DNA from: Acanthornis magna
Taxonomy: Eukaryota; Chordata; Aves; Passeriformes; Acanthizidae
DNA length: 64,000 nucleotides
Assembly: GCA_036785705.1 (NCBI GenBank)
Contig: JAWUZG010000297.1
Location: 699,474 to 763,473, forward strand
Direction: 5' to 3'
Numbering within the stretch: the first letter of the stretch is position 1; the number at the start of each line of letters is the position of its first letter. Shown piece after piece: positions 48,473 to 62,316 of this stretch. The notes beneath the pieces are model-generated. The model saw nothing but the letters and a program-made list of their open reading frames with translations, was not told the DNA's origin and ran no database searches. Both the position numbers and the translations under genes were made by a program.

Positions 48473-51400
48473 GTTAGGTCTCAAAGTTCCTGCAGTGCTA
48501 TGGTAAGGCCTGTGTGGATCCTTTGCTGAGGTCTTGGGTCTCAGCTCAGTTCTAAGTGAAGTGTTGTGTAGTTGAAGTCCAGTTCAGTTGAAATGCCCTG
48601 AACTGCTGTTCCTGCCCTAAGTTGTTGATTTGAATTTGAGTTATCAAGTGAAATGTTGCTCAAGTTGAAGTGCTCCTAAGGGAAGTGCTCTTGAGCCTTT
48701 GAGCCATGTTCTTCTTATCCTGACCCTTTCTCTTCTTTAGAGACACAGCCTCAGAAACACGGACAGACAGACATAGATAATTTGGGTTTGATTTCATTTT
48801 GGATTGATTGACTCTGGATTTTTGTTTGTTGCTTTTCCTCGCTGTGCTTTAAGCATGGTGTAAGTAGTAGAGTGAAGCTTGGCAAGGAAGCTTGTCGTGC
48901 TGTGGCTTTTCCATGAAATCTTTCTTTCCCGATAGCTTTCCTATGATTCTTGGAGTGATGTGCAAGTGCCTGTGCCATCACATCTCTTTAGCAGGGTGGA
49001 GCCACCTGGGATGTCAGCACCGAGGTGCTGGGATTGAGTGCCTGTGACACCAGGGCTTCTGGGCAGCGTGCGGACTCCTGGCGTGTGCCTATGGCTGTCC
49101 TGGGACGGCCTGTGAGCTCAGTGTTCTTTTGAAAGCTGGATAGCTCTGGCGTGTCCCCAGGGAGTTCCTGTGCCAAGATGTGACCTGCTGGCTCTTTGGC
49201 AGCCTGGAGATGGCTGGAGTGTGCCCTGGGGGCAAGTGTGAGTGTCAGGGACTTGCCAGCTCTTGAGGAGGATGGAGGGTGCAGGGATGTCCCCATGGAG
49301 GCCCTGTGAGTGCCTGTGAGCTGGCGGCACCTTAGCAGCGTGAGACTCGTGGGCTGTCAGCCCTGAGAGCCTGTTGAAGGCCGTGATGTGCGTGCAGAGA
49401 GGTTTGTCAAATGGGAGAGTCGTGGCATGTCCCTATGGAGCCGCTGGGGTTGTGTGTGCCCTCAGTGTTCTTGAGGAGCCTCAAGAGCCCTGGCACGGCC
49501 CCGTGGAAGCGCAGGGAGTGCCTGTGACATAGCAGCGGTGCCTGATGAGATCAGAGGGCCCTGGGATGTCAGCTTGGAATGGCTGTGAGTGCCTGAGAGC
49601 ACACGTCTGTCTCTCATGGCCGGAGAGCTGTGGCAGGTGCCGATGGTAGGTGTGTGAGTGCAGGTGAGCTCAGGGCTCTGCAGAAGGCTGTAGGCCTGTG
49701 GGCTGTGAGGCTGGAAGGCCTGGGAGTGCTTTGGAGCTGAGTGCTCTGTAGCAGTCGGGAGCCGCCTGGGAGGTTGTAGCAGGATGCTTTGGGCCGGCTG
49801 CTTTGCCTTGGAATGTGGTGCAGGCACTTGGAGCATGTGCTATTTGCAAATGTCTCCAGGTGTCTTTCAGAGGGCCAGCGTGTGTTGTTTTGGCCTTGAA
49901 TTCTGCTGGAAGTCCTTCTGGCAAGGAAGCCTGCATGAAGGTGCTGCTAGTGAGGCAAAGATTTGGCAGCTGAGCTGCTGCCGGGAGTTGCAGGCGTCTG
50001 CCTGACAGTCAGTCCCTTGAGAGTGTCAATGTGCAGTCAGTCCCCTTTCCTAGGGGAGGTTTTTCTAGCGTGTTCCTCCTTGGAGTGTGTGAGGGCTCCT
50101 GCTGGGGAAGTGGACAGCAAGCAAGGGCACTCTTGGTGGTGAAGGGAGAGAGAGCTGCCCAGGAGTGTTGGTGTGGTGAGTTACATGGAGCTCTACTTGG
50201 GAATTGGGTTTTTTTGTTTGCTGTAATATAGGACTGCTTTCCTATTGCTTTCATAGAGTGCACTCCATTGTACTCTGTGTAGCCTCCCAGGAGTAGGTTT
50301 AGCTTTTCTATGGAGTGGTCAGTAATTAGGATTGAGTTGTCTGTGTCGAATCATTTGTGTTAGGGAAGAGCTGCTTTTCTAGGAATAGATCAGATGGGCC
50401 ATTTGTAAGTGCTGCGGGACAGAGTTACTTAAAGCACTGGCTTTAAGTGTGAGGCTGGGATTGGATGCAGCCGCCGCCAAGGCTCCTGTGTCTGAGAAGG
50501 AGTTGAGAAAGCCAAGGGCTGCTCTCTGGCCCTCGTGACTCAGTGGCCAGGCTGCTCTGGGAGCCTTTGTGTGAATCTGCCAGCACAGCAGCGACAGATG
50601 TCCCCGAGGAGCTTGTGTGAGTGCAGGTGAGATCAGAGCTCTTGAGCAGCCTGGAGAGCCTGGGGATGTGGCCACGGAGCTGCCAGGATATCTGGTGACC
50701 TCGGGGTTCCTATGAGCAGAGGGAGCACTAAGATGTGCCCATGGCACCTGTGTAAGTGCCTGTGGCTAAAGGGCTCTTTTGCAGCCTGGAGAGCCTTGGC
50801 ATGTGGCCATGAAGCCACAGTGCGTGTCTGTGACATCAGAGCGCTTTGGCAGCATGGAAAGGCCTGGAATGGCTGCAGGGGCCAGAGGTGAGTGCCTGTG
50901 ACATCACAGCTGTCCAGCAGCAGCAGGGAGACGGAGGGAATGTCACAGGCCATGCCCTGTGAGTTGCTGTGACAGCGTGGCTCCTTAGCAGCGTGCAGAT
51001 TGCCGGGATGTTACCCTGCAGGCCCTGGCATTGCCCTTGTTGTGTGTGTTGTTTAGGAAGATAGAGAGCCCTGGCATGTCCCGCTGGAAGGCCAGGGAGT
51101 GGCAGTTGCAAAAGAGCTCCTTAGCACTTAGAGACACGTGGGATGTCCCCATGGAGGCACTGTGAGAGCCCGTGACCTCAGAGGTCTTTGGAAGCTGAGA
51201 GAGCCCCGGGATGCCATGGGATGTGAGCATGGGGAGCCTGTGGGCAGGTGTGATGTCCCTGCTTGTGCTGGTGCATCCCCCGCTGCCCTTTTTTCAGGCT
51301 GCAGCATGATATGAGAAATGCTGCTGAGGCCTTGGCCTTGACGAATGCAGCGCGGCTGAGATGCTGTGGAGCTTCTGAGAAACGCTGTGTGCTGCCAGGA

Positions 51401-51932
51401 AGTGCTGTGTTCTAAGGTGCTCCTGCTTTTTTGCTTGTTGAACAGACTTTGAAATTTGTTTTTGCCTGGATGGCATCACATTGGTGTTGTCCCGCGTTCA
51501 GGGAAAGCTGCCGATGAGAAGTGGGGCCAGGCTGAAGGCTTGTTGTGACTAAAGGCCATGCCTCGGGGCCCTGTAAGCAGGGGTGCCAAAGGAGGCCCTG
51601 GCAGCTGTGCTGGGCCGCAGCAGCGGTGAGCAGCAAAGTCCCTGTGCGTGGGGCCTCTGCCAGCCAGCAGCTGTCCCGTTTGCTGCACTCGGGGCATCCG
51701 CGAAGGAGCACGGCTCCTGGGCCCCCGATCCTGCCGCTCCCCGAGGCCTCAGGCTTTGGCCGCAGAGAAGATGGCAAGGCACGTGAAAGGAGTATTTCAG
51801 TAGCTTGGAGGGGAATTTTGCCTCGTAGAGCCTCTTTGTGTGCTTGTGGGAGTGCAGGTGTGCATGCGCTCTCTGCAATGTGGGAGAGGGGCTGCTCTGG
51901 TGGATTCAGAAGTGCTTTAGGTTTGTCCCTAA
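48473..51932 (+). repeat. Unit copy 15 (3,460 bp)
   Basis: Two bases are missing in GATAGAGAGCC (51060-51070). That deletion and AATTAGGATTG, GCGCGGCTGAG, CAGCCAGCAG and CATAGATAA are shared with copy 16. The only difference from copy 16 I noticed is GGCTGTAGGCC here against GGCTGCAGGCC there. Confidence 0.97.
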
Positions 51933-54900
51933 GTTAGGTCTCAAAGTTCCTGCAGTGCTATGGTAAGGCCTGTGTGGATCCTTTGCTGAGGTCTTGGGTC
52001 TCAGCTCAGTTCTAAGTGAAGTGTTGTGTAGTTGAAGTCCAGTTCAGTTGAAATGCCCTGAACTGCTGTTCCTGCCCTAAGTTGTTGATTTGAATTTGAG
52101 TTATCAAGTGAAATGTTGCTCAAGTTGAAGTGCTCCTAAGGGAAGTGCTCTTGAGCCTTTGAGCCATGTTCTTCTTATCCTGACCCTTTCTCTTCTTTAG
52201 AGACACAGCCTCAGAAACACGGACAGACAGACATAGATAATTTGGGTTTGATTTCATTTTGGATTGATTGACTCTGGATTTTTGTTTGTTGCTTTTCCTC
52301 GCTGTGCTTTAAGCATGGTGTAAGTAGTAGAGTGAAGCTTGGCAAGGAAGCTTGTCGTGCTGTGGCTTTTCCATGAAATCTTTCTTTCCCGATAGCTTTC
52401 CTATGATTCTTGGAGTGATGTGCAAGTGCCTGTGCCATCACATCTCTTTAGCAGGGTGGAGCCACCTGGGATGTCAGCACCGAGGTGCTGGGATTGAGTG
52501 CCTGTGACACCAGGGCTTCTGGGCAGCGTGCGGACTCCTGGCGTGTGCCTATGGCTGTCCTGGGACGGCCTGTGAGCTCAGTGTTCTTTTGAAAGCTGGA
52601 TAGCTCTGGCGTGTCCCCAGGGAGTTCCTGTGCCAAGATGTGACCTGCTGGCTCTTTGGCAGCCTGGAGATGGCTGGAGTGTGCCCTGGGGGCAAGTGTG
52701 AGTGTCAGGGACTTGCCAGCTCTTGAGGAGGATGGAGGGTGCAGGGATGTCCCCATGGAGGCCCTGTGAGTGCCTGTGAGCTGGCGGCACCTTAGCAGCG
52801 TGAGACTCGTGGGCTGTCAGCCCTGAGAGCCTGTTGAAGGCCGTGATGTGCGTGCAGAGAGGTTTGTCAAATGGGAGAGTCGTGGCATGTCCCTATGGAG
52901 CCGCTGGGGTTGTGTGTGCCCTCAGTGTTCTTGAGGAGCCTCAAGAGCCCTGGCACGGCCCCGTGGAAGCGCAGGGAGTGCCTGTGACATAGCAGCGGTG
53001 CCTGATGAGATCAGAGGGCCCTGGGATGTCAGCTTGGAATGGCTGTGAGTGCCTGAGAGCACACGTCTGTCTCTCATGGCCGGAGAGCTGTGGCAGGTGC
53101 CGATGGTAGGTGTGTGAGTGCAGGTGAGCTCAGGGCTCTGCAGAAGGCTGCAGGCCTGTGGGCTGTGAGGCTGGAAGGCCTGGGAGTGCTTTGGAGCTGA
53201 GTGCTCTGTAGCAGTCGGGAGCCGCCTGGGAGGTTGTAGCAGGATGCTTTGGGCCGGCTGCTTTGCCTTGGAATGTGGTGCAGGCACTTGGAGCATGTGC
53301 TATTTGCAAATGTCTCCAGGTGTCTTTCAGAGGGCCAGCGTGTGTTGTTTTGGCCTTGAATTCTGCTGGAAGTCCTTCTGGCAAGGAAGCCTGCATGAAG
53401 GTGCTGCTAGTGAGGCAAAGATTTGGCAGCTGAGCTGCTGCCGGGAGTTGCAGGCGTCTGCCTGACAGTCAGTCCCTTGAGAGTGTCAATGTGCAGTCAG
53501 TCCCCTTTCCTAGGGGAGGTTTTTCTAGCGTGTTCCTCCTTGGAGTGTGTGAGGGCTCCTGCTGGGGAAGTGGACAGCAAGCAAGGGCACTCTTGGTGGT
53601 GAAGGGAGAGAGAGCTGCCCAGGAGTGTTGGTGTGGTGAGTTACATGGAGCTCTACTTGGGAATTGGGTTTTTTTGTTTGCTGTAATATAGGACTGCTTT
53701 CCTATTGCTTTCATAGAGTGCACTCCATTGTACTCTGTGTAGCCTCCCAGGAGTAGGTTTAGCTTTTCTATGGAGTGGTCAGTAATTAGGATTGAGTTGT
53801 CTGTGTCGAATCATTTGTGTTAGGGAAGAGCTGCTTTTCTAGGAATAGATCAGATGGGCCATTTGTAAGTGCTGCGGGACAGAGTTACTTAAAGCACTGG
53901 CTTTAAGTGTGAGGCTGGGATTGGATGCAGCCGCCGCCAAGGCTCCTGTGTCTGAGAAGGAGTTGAGAAAGCCAAGGGCTGCTCTCTGGCCCTCGTGACT
54001 CAGTGGCCAGGCTGCTCTGGGAGCCTTTGTGTGAATCTGCCAGCACAGCAGCGACAGATGTCCCCGAGGAGCTTGTGTGAGTGCAGGTGAGATCAGAGCT
54101 CTTGAGCAGCCTGGAGAGCCTGGGGATGTGGCCACGGAGCTGCCAGGATATCTGGTGACCTCGGGGTTCCTATGAGCAGAGGGAGCACTAAGATGTGCCC
54201 ATGGCACCTGTGTAAGTGCCTGTGGCTAAAGGGCTCTTTTGCAGCCTGGAGAGCCTTGGCATGTGGCCATGAAGCCACAGTGCGTGTCTGTGACATCAGA
54301 GCGCTTTGGCAGCATGGAAAGGCCTGGAATGGCTGCAGGGGCCAGAGGTGAGTGCCTGTGACATCACAGCTGTCCAGCAGCAGCAGGGAGACGGAGGGAA
54401 TGTCACAGGCCATGCCCTGTGAGTTGCTGTGACAGCGTGGCTCCTTAGCAGCGTGCAGATTGCCGGGATGTTACCCTGCAGGCCCTGGCATTGCCCTTGT
54501 TGTGTGTGTTGTTTAGGAAGATAGAGAGCCCTGGCATGTCCCGCTGGAAGGCCAGGGAGTGGCAGTTGCAAAAGAGCTCCTTAGCACTTAGAGACACGTG
54601 GGATGTCCCCATGGAGGCACTGTGAGAGCCCGTGACCTCAGAGGTCTTTGGAAGCTGAGAGAGCCCCGGGATGCCATGGGATGTGAGCATGGGGAGCCTG
54701 TGGGCAGGTGTGATGTCCCTGCTTGTGCTGGTGCATCCCCCGCTGCCCTTTTTTCAGGCTGCAGCATGATATGAGAAATGCTGCTGAGGCCTTGGCCTTG
54801 ACGAATGCAGCGCGGCTGAGATGCTGTGGAGCTTCTGAGAAACGCTGTGTGCTGCCAGGAAGTGCTGTGTTCTAAGGTGCTCCTGCTTTTTTGCTTGTTG

Positions 54901-55392
54901 AACAGACTTTGAAATTTGTTTTTGCCTGGATGGCATCACATTGGTGTTGTCCCGCGTTCAGGGAAAGCTGCCGATGAGAAGTGGGGCCAGGCTGAAGGCT
55001 TGTTGTGACTAAAGGCCATGCCTCGGGGCCCTGTAAGCAGGGGTGCCAAAGGAGGCCCTGGCAGCTGTGCTGGGCCGCAGCAGCGGTGAGCAGCAAAGTC
55101 CCTGTGCGTGGGGCCTCTGCCAGCCAGCAGCTGTCCCGTTTGCTGCACTCGGGGCATCCGCGAAGGAGCACGGCTCCTGGGCCCCCGATCCTGCCGCTCC
55201 CCGAGGCCTCAGGCTTTGGCCGCAGAGAAGATGGCAAGGCACGTGAAAGGAGTATTTCAGTAGCTTGGAGGGGAATTTTGCCTCGTAGAGCCTCTTTGTG
55301 TGCTTGTGGGAGTGCAGGTGTGCATGCGCTCTCTGCAATGTGGGAGAGGGGCTGCTCTGGTGGATTCAGAAGTGCTTTAGGTTTGTCCCTAA
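51933..55392 (+). repeat. Unit copy 16 (3,460 bp), near-identical to copy 15
   Basis: It carries every diagnostic variant of copy 15, including the two-base deletion at 54520-54530, and differs at one noticed site near 53148. This is the closest adjacent pair in the window, consistent with a very recent duplication. Confidence 0.97.
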
Positions 55393-58300
55393 GTTAGGTC
55401 TCAAAGTTCCTGCAGTGCTATGGTAAGGCCTGTGTGGATCCTTTGCTGAGGTCTTGGGTCTCAGCTCAGTTCTAAGTGAAGTGTTGTGTAGTTGAAGTCC
55501 AGTTCAGTTGAAATGCCCTGAACTGCTGTTCCTGCCCTAAGTTGTTGATTTGAATTTGAGTTATCAAGTGAAATGTTGCTCAAGTTGAAGTGCTCCTAAG
55601 GGAAGTGCTCTTGAGCCTTTGAGCCATGTTCTTCTTATCCTGACCCTTTCTCTTCTTTAGAGACACAGCCTCAGAAACACGGACAGACAGACATAGATAA
55701 TTTGGGTTTGATTTCATTTTGGATTGATTGACTCTGGATTTTTGTTTGTTGCTTTTCCTCGCTGTGCTTTAAGCATGGTGTAAGTAGTAGAGTGAAGCTT
55801 GGCAAGGAAGCTTGTCGTGCTGTGGCTTTTCCATGAAATCTTTCTTTCCCGATAGCTTTCCTATGATTCTTGGAGTGATGTGCAAGTGCCTGTGCCATCA
55901 CATCTCTTTAGCAGGGTGGAGCCACCTGGGATGTCAGCACCGAGGTGCTGGGATTGAGTGCCTGTGACACCAGGGCTTCTGGGCAGCGTGCGGACTCCTG
56001 GCGTGTGCCTATGGCTGTCCTGGGACGGCCTGTGAGCTCAGTGTTCTTTTGAAAGCTGGATAGCTCTGGCGTGTCCCCAGGGAGTTCCTGTGCCAAGATG
56101 TGACCTGCTGGCTCTTTGGCAGCCTGGAGATGGCTGGAGTGTGCCCTGGGGGCAAGTGTGAGTGTCAGGGACTTGCCAGCTCTTGAGGAGGATGGAGGGT
56201 GCAGGGATGTCCCCATGGAGGCCCTGTGAGTGCCTGTGAGCTGGCGGCACCTTAGCAGCGTGAGACTCGTGGGCTGTCAGCCCTGAGAGCCTGTTGAAGG
56301 CCGTGATGTGCGTGCAGAGAGGTTTGTCAAATGGGAGAGTCGTGGCATGTCCCTATGGAGCCGCTGGGGTTGTGTGTGCCCTCAGTGTTCTTGAGGAGCC
56401 TCAAGAGCCCTGGGACGGCCCCGTGGAAGCGCAGGGAGTGCCTGTGACATAGCAGCGGTGCCTGATGAGATCAGAGGGCCCTGGGATGTCAGCTTGGAAT
56501 GGCTGTGAGTGCCTGAGAGCACACGTCTGTCTCTCATGGCCGGAGAGCTGTGGCAGGTGCCGATGGTAGGTGTGTGAGTGCAGGTGAGCTCAGGGCTCTG
56601 CAGAAGGCTGCAGGCCTGTGGGCTGTGAGGCTGGAAGGCCTGGGAGTGCTTTGGAGCTGAGTGCTCTGTAGCAGTCGGAAGCCGCCTGGGAGGTTGTAGC
56701 AGGATGCTTTGGGCCGGCTGCTTTGCCTTGGAATGTGGTGCAGGCACTTGGAGCATGTGCTATTTGCAAATGTCTCCAGGTGTCTTTCAGAGGGCCAGCG
56801 TGTGTTGTTTTGGCCTTGAATTCTGCTGGAAGTCCTTCTGGCAAGGAAGCCTGCATGAAGGTGCTGCTAGTGAGGCAAAGATTTGGCAGCTGAGCTGCTG
56901 CCGGGAGTTGCAGGCGTCTGCCTGACAGTCAGTCCCTTGAGAGTGTCAATGTGCAGTCAGTCCCCTTTCCTAGGGGAGGTTTTTCTAGCGTGTTCCTCCT
57001 TGGAGTGTGTGAGGGCTCCTGCTGGGGAAGTGGACAGCAAGCAAGGGCACTCTTGGTGGTGAAGGGAGAGAGAGCTGCCCAGGAGTGTTGGTGTGGTGAG
57101 TTACATGGAGCTCTACTTGGGAATTGGGTTTTTTTGCTTGCTGTAATATAGGACTGCTTTCCTATTGCTTTCATAGAGTGCACTCCATTGTACTCTGTGT
57201 AGCCTCCCAGGAGTAGGTTTAGCTTTTCTATGGAGTGGTCAGTAATTGGGATTGAGTTGTCTGTGTCGAATCATTTGTGTTAGGGAAGAGCTGCTTTTCT
57301 AGGAATAGATCAGATGGGCCATTTGTAAGTGCTGCGGGACAGAGTTACTTAAAGCACTGGCTTTAAGTGTGAGGCTGGGATTGGATGCAGCCGCCGCCAA
57401 GGCTCCTGTGTCTGAGAAGGAGTTGAGAAAGCCAAGGGCTGCTCTCTGGCCCTCGTGACTCAGTGGCCAGGCTGCTCTGGGAGCCTTTGTGTGAATCTGC
57501 CAGCACAGCAGCGACAGATGTCCCCGAGGAGCTTGTGTGAGTGCAGGTGAGATCAGAGCTCTTGAGCAGCCTGGAGAGCCTGGGGATGTGGCCACGGAGC
57601 TGCCAGGATATCTGGTGACCTCGGGGTTCCTATGAGCAGAGGGAGCACTAAGATGTGCCCATGGCACCTGTGTAAGTGCCTGTGGCTAAAGGGCTCTTTT
57701 GCAGCCTGGAGAGCCTTGGCATGTGGCCATGAAGCCACAGTGCGTGTCTGTGACATCAGAGCGCTTTGGCAGCATGGAAAGGCCTGGAATGGCTGCAGGG
57801 GCCAGAGGTGAGTGCCTGTGACATCACAGCTGTCCAGCAGCAGCAGGGAGACGGAGGGAATGTCACAGGCCATGCCCTGTGAGTTGCTGTGACAGCGTGG
57901 CTCCTTAGCAGCGTGCAGATTGCCGGGATGTTACCCTGCAGGCCCTGGCATTGCCCTTGTTGTGTGTGTTGTTTAGGAAGATAGAGAGAGCCCTGGCATG
58001 TCCCGCTGGAAGGCCAGGGAGTGGCAGTTGCAAAAGAGCTCCTTAGCACTTAGAGACACGTGGGATGTCCCCATGGAGGCACTGTGAGAGCCCGTGACCT
58101 CAGAGGTCTTTGGAAGCTGAGAGAGCCCCGGGATGCCATGGGATGTGAGCATGGGGAGCCTGTGGGCAGGTGTGATGTCCCTGCTTGTGCTGGTGCATCC
58201 CCCGCTGCCCTTTTTTCAGGCTGCAGCATGATATGAGAAATGCTGCTGAGGCCTTGGCCTTGACGAATGCAGCGGGGCTGAGATGCTGTGGAGCTTCTGA

Positions 58301-58854
58301 GAAACGCTGTGTGCTGCCAGGAAGTGCTGTGTTCTAAGGTGCTCCTGCTTTTTTGCTTGTTGAACAGACTTTGAAATTTGTTTTTGCCTGGATGGCATCA
58401 CATTGGTGTTGTCCCGCGTTCAGGGAAAGCTGCCGATGAGAAGTGGGGCCAGGCTGAAGGCTTGTTGTGACTAAAGGCCATGCCTCGGGGCCCTGTAAGC
58501 AGGGGTGCCAAAGGAGGCCCTGGCAGCTGTGCTGGGCCGCAGCAGCGGTGAGCAGCAAAGTCCCTGTGCGTGGGGCCTCTGCCAGCCGGCAGCTGTCCCG
58601 TTTGCTGCACTCGGGGCATCCGCAAAGGAGCACGGCTCCTGGGCCCCCGATCCTGCCGCTCCCGGAGGCCTCAGGCTTTGGCCGCAGAGAAGATGGCAAG
58701 GCACGTGAAAGGAGTATTTCAGTAGCTTGGAGGGGAATTTTGCCTCGTAGAGCCTCTTTGTGTGCTTGTGGGAGTGCAGGTGTGCATGCGCTCTCTGCAA
58801 TGTGGGAGAGGGGCTGCTCTGGTGGATTCAGAAGTGCTTTAGGTTTGTCCCTAA
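55393..58854 (+). repeat. Unit copy 17 (3,462 bp), mosaic
   Basis: The first several hundred bases match copies 15/16 (AGAAACACGG, CATAGATAA). It then lacks their AATTAGG variant and two-base deletion, and ends with CCGCAAAGG like copy 14. GGGACGGCC near 56412 is a first-family marker. CAGTCGGAAGCC near 56682 is private. Confidence 0.97.
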
Positions 58855-61800
58855 GTTAGGTCTCAAAGTTCCTGCAGTGCTATGGTAAGGCCTGTGTGGA
58901 TCCTTTGCTGAGGTCTTGGGTCTCAGCTCAGTTCTAAGTGAAGTGTTGTGTAGTTGAAGTCCAGTTCAGTTGAAATGCCCTGAACTGCTGTTCCTGCCCT
59001 AAGTTGTTGATTTGAATTTGAGTTATCAAGTGAAATGTTGCTCAAGTTGAAGTGCTCCTAAGGGAAGTGCTCTTGAGCCTTTGAGCCATGTTCTTCTTAT
59101 CCTGACCCTTTCTCTTCTTTAGAGACACAGCCTCACGCACACGGACAGACAGACAGAGATAATTTGGGTTTGATTTCATTTTGGATTGATTGACTCTGGA
59201 TTTTTGTTTGTTGCTTTTCCTCGCTGTGCTTTAAGCATGGTGTAAGTAGTAGAGTGAAGCTTGGCAAGGAAGCTTGTCGTGCTGTGGCTTTTCCATGAAA
59301 TCTTTCTTTCCCGATAGCTTTCCTATGATTCTTGGAGTGATGTGCAAGTGCCTGTGCCATCACATCTCTTTAGCAGGGTGGAGCCACCTGGGATGTCAGC
59401 ACCGAGGTGCTGGGATTGAGTGCCTGTGACACCAGGGCTTCTGGGCAGCGTGCGGACTCCTGGCGTGTGCCTATGGCTGTCCTGGGACGGCCTGTGAGCT
59501 CAGTGTTCTTTTGAAAGCTGGATAGCTCTGGCGTGTCCCCAGGGAGTTCCTGTGCCAAGATGTGACCTGCTGGCTCTTTGGCAGCCTGGAGATGGCTGGA
59601 GTGTGCCCTGGGGGCAAGTGTGAGTGTCAGGGACTTGCCAGCTCTTGAGGAGGATGGAGGGTGCAGGGATGTCCCCATGGAGGCCCTGTGAGTGCCTGTG
59701 AGCTGGCGGCACCTTAGCAGCGTGAGACTCGTGGGCTGTCAGCCCTGAGAGCCTGTTGAAGGCCGTGATGTGCGTGCAGAGAGGTTTGTCAAATGGGAGA
59801 GTCGTGGCATGTCCCTATGGAGCCGCTGGGGTTGTGTGTGCCCTCAGTGTTCTTGAGGAGCCTCAAGAGCCCTGGCACGGCCCCGTGGAAGCGCAGGGAG
59901 TGCCTGTGACATAGCAGCGGTGCCTGATGAGATCAGAGGGCCCTGGGATGTCAGCTTGGAATGGCTGTGAGTGCCTGAGAGCACACGTCTGTCTCTCATG
60001 GCCGGAGAGCTGTGGCAGGTGCCGATGGTAGGTGTGTGAGTGCAGGTGAGCTCAGGGCTCTGCAGAAGGCTGTAGGCCTGTGGGCTGTGAGGCTGGAAGG
60101 CCTGGGAGTGCTTTGGAGCTGAGTGCTCTGTAGCAGTCGGGAGCCGCCTGGGAGGTTGTAGCAGGATGCTTTGGGCCGGCTGCTTTGCCTTGGAATGTGG
60201 TGCAGGCACTTGGAGCATGTGCTATTTGCAAATGTCTCCAGGTGTCTTTCAGAGGGCCAGCGTGTGTTGTTTTGGCCTTGAATTCTGCTGGAAGTCCTTC
60301 TGGCAAGGAAGCCTGCATGAAGGTGCTGCTAGTGAGGCAAAGATTTGGCAGCTGAGCTGCTGCCGGGAGTTGCAGGCGTCTGCCTGACAGTCAGTCCCTT
60401 GAGAGTGTCAATGTGCAGTCAGTCCCCTTTCCTAGGGGAGGTTTTTCTAGCGTGTTCCTCCTTGGAGTGTGTGAGGGCTCCTGCTGGGGAAGTGGACAGC
60501 AAGCAAGGGCACTCTTGGTGGTGAAGGGAGAGAGAGCTGCCCAGGAGTGTTGGTGTGGTGAGTTACATGGAGCTCTACTTGGGAATTGGGTTTTTTTGCT
60601 TGCTGTAATATAGGACTGCTTTCCTATTGCTTTCATAGAGTGCACTCCATTGTACTCTGTGTAGCCTCCCAGGAGTAGGTTTAGCTTTTCTATGGAGTGG
60701 TCAGTAATTGGGATTGAGTTGTCTGTGTCGAATCATTTGTGTTAGGGAAGAGCTGCTTTTCTAGGAATAGATCAGATGGGCCATTTGTAAGTGCTGCGGG
60801 ACAGAGTTACTTAAAGCACTGGCTTTAAGTGTGAGGCTGGGATTGGATGCAGCCGCCGCCAAGGCTCCTGTGTCTGAGAAGGAGTTGAGAAAGCCAAGGG
60901 CTGCTCTCTGGCCCTCGTGACTCAGTGGCCAGGCTGCTCTGGGAGCCTTTGTGTGAATCTGCCAGCACAGCAGCGACAGATGTCCCCGAGGAGCTTGTGT
61001 GAGTGCAGGTGAGATCAGAGCTCTTGAGCAGCCTGGAGAGCCTGGGGATGTGGCCACGGAGCTGCCAGGATATCTGGTGACCTCGGGGTTCCTATGAGCA
61101 GAGGGAGCACTAAGATGTGCCCATGGCACCTGTGTAAGTGCCTGTGGCTAAAGGGCTCTTTTGCAGCCTGGAGAGCCTTGGCATGTGGCCATGAAGCCAC
61201 AGTGCGTGTCTGTGACATCAGAGCGCTTTGGCAGCATGGAAAGGCCTGGAATGGCTGCAGGGGCCAGAGGTGAGTGCCTGTGACATCAGAGCTGTCCAGC
61301 AGCAGCAGGGAGACGGAGGGAATGTCACAGGCCATGCCCTGTGAGTTGCTGTGACAGCGTGGCTCCTTAGCAGCGTGCAGATTGCCGGGATGTTACCCTG
61401 CAGGCCCTGGCATTGCCCTTGTTGTGTGTGTTCTTTAGGAAGATAGAGAGAGCCCTGGCATGTCCCGCTGGAAGGCCAGGGAGTGGCAGTTGCAAAAGAG
61501 CTCCTTAGCACTTAGAGACACGTGGGATGTCCCCATGGAGGCACTGTGAGAGCCCGTGACCTCAGAGGTCTTTGGAAGCTGAGAGAGCCCCGGGATGCCA
61601 TGGGATGTGAGCATGGGGAGCCTGTGGGCAGGTGTGATGTCCCTGCTTGTGCTGGTGCATCCCCCGCTGCCCTTTTTTCAGGCTGCAGCATGATATGAGA
61701 AATGCTGCTGAGGCCTTGGCCTTGACGAATGCAGCGGGGCTGAGATGCTGTGGAGCTTCTGAGAAACGCTGTGTGCTGCCAGGAAGTGCTGTGTTCTAAG

Positions 61801-62316
61801 GTGCTCCTGCTTTTTTGCTTGTTGAACAGACTTTGAAATTTGTTTTTGCCTGGATGGCATCACATTGGTGTTGTCCCGCGTTCAGGGAAAGCTGCCGATG
61901 AGAAGTGGGGCCAGGCTGAAGGCTTGTTGTGACTAAAGGCCATGCCTCGGGGCCCTGTAAGCAGGGGTGCCAAAGGAGGCCCTGGCAGCTGTGCTGGGCC
62001 GCAGCAGCGGTGAGCAGCAAAGTCCCTGTGCGTGGGGCCTCTGCCAGCCGGCAGCTGTCCCGTTTGCTGCACTCGGGGCACCCACGAAGGAGCACGGCTC
62101 CTGGGCCCCCGATCCTGCCGCTCCCGGAAGCCTCAGGCTTTGGCCGCAGAGAAGATGGCAAGGCACGTGAAAGGAGTATTTCAGTAGCTTGGAGGGGAAT
62201 TTTGCCTCGTAGAGCCTCTTTGTGTGCTTGTGGGAGTGCAGGTGTGCATGCGCTCTCTGCAATGTGGGAGAGGGGCTGCTCTGGTGGATTCAGAAGTGCT
62301 TTAGGTTTGTCCCTAA
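58855..62316 (+). repeat. Unit copy 18 (3,462 bp)
   Basis: Second-family copy with private GTGTTCTTTAGG near 61427, CACCCACGAAGG near 62079 and CCCGGAAGCC near 62123. It has CATCAGAGC near 61285 where most second-family copies have CATCACAGC. Confidence 0.97.
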
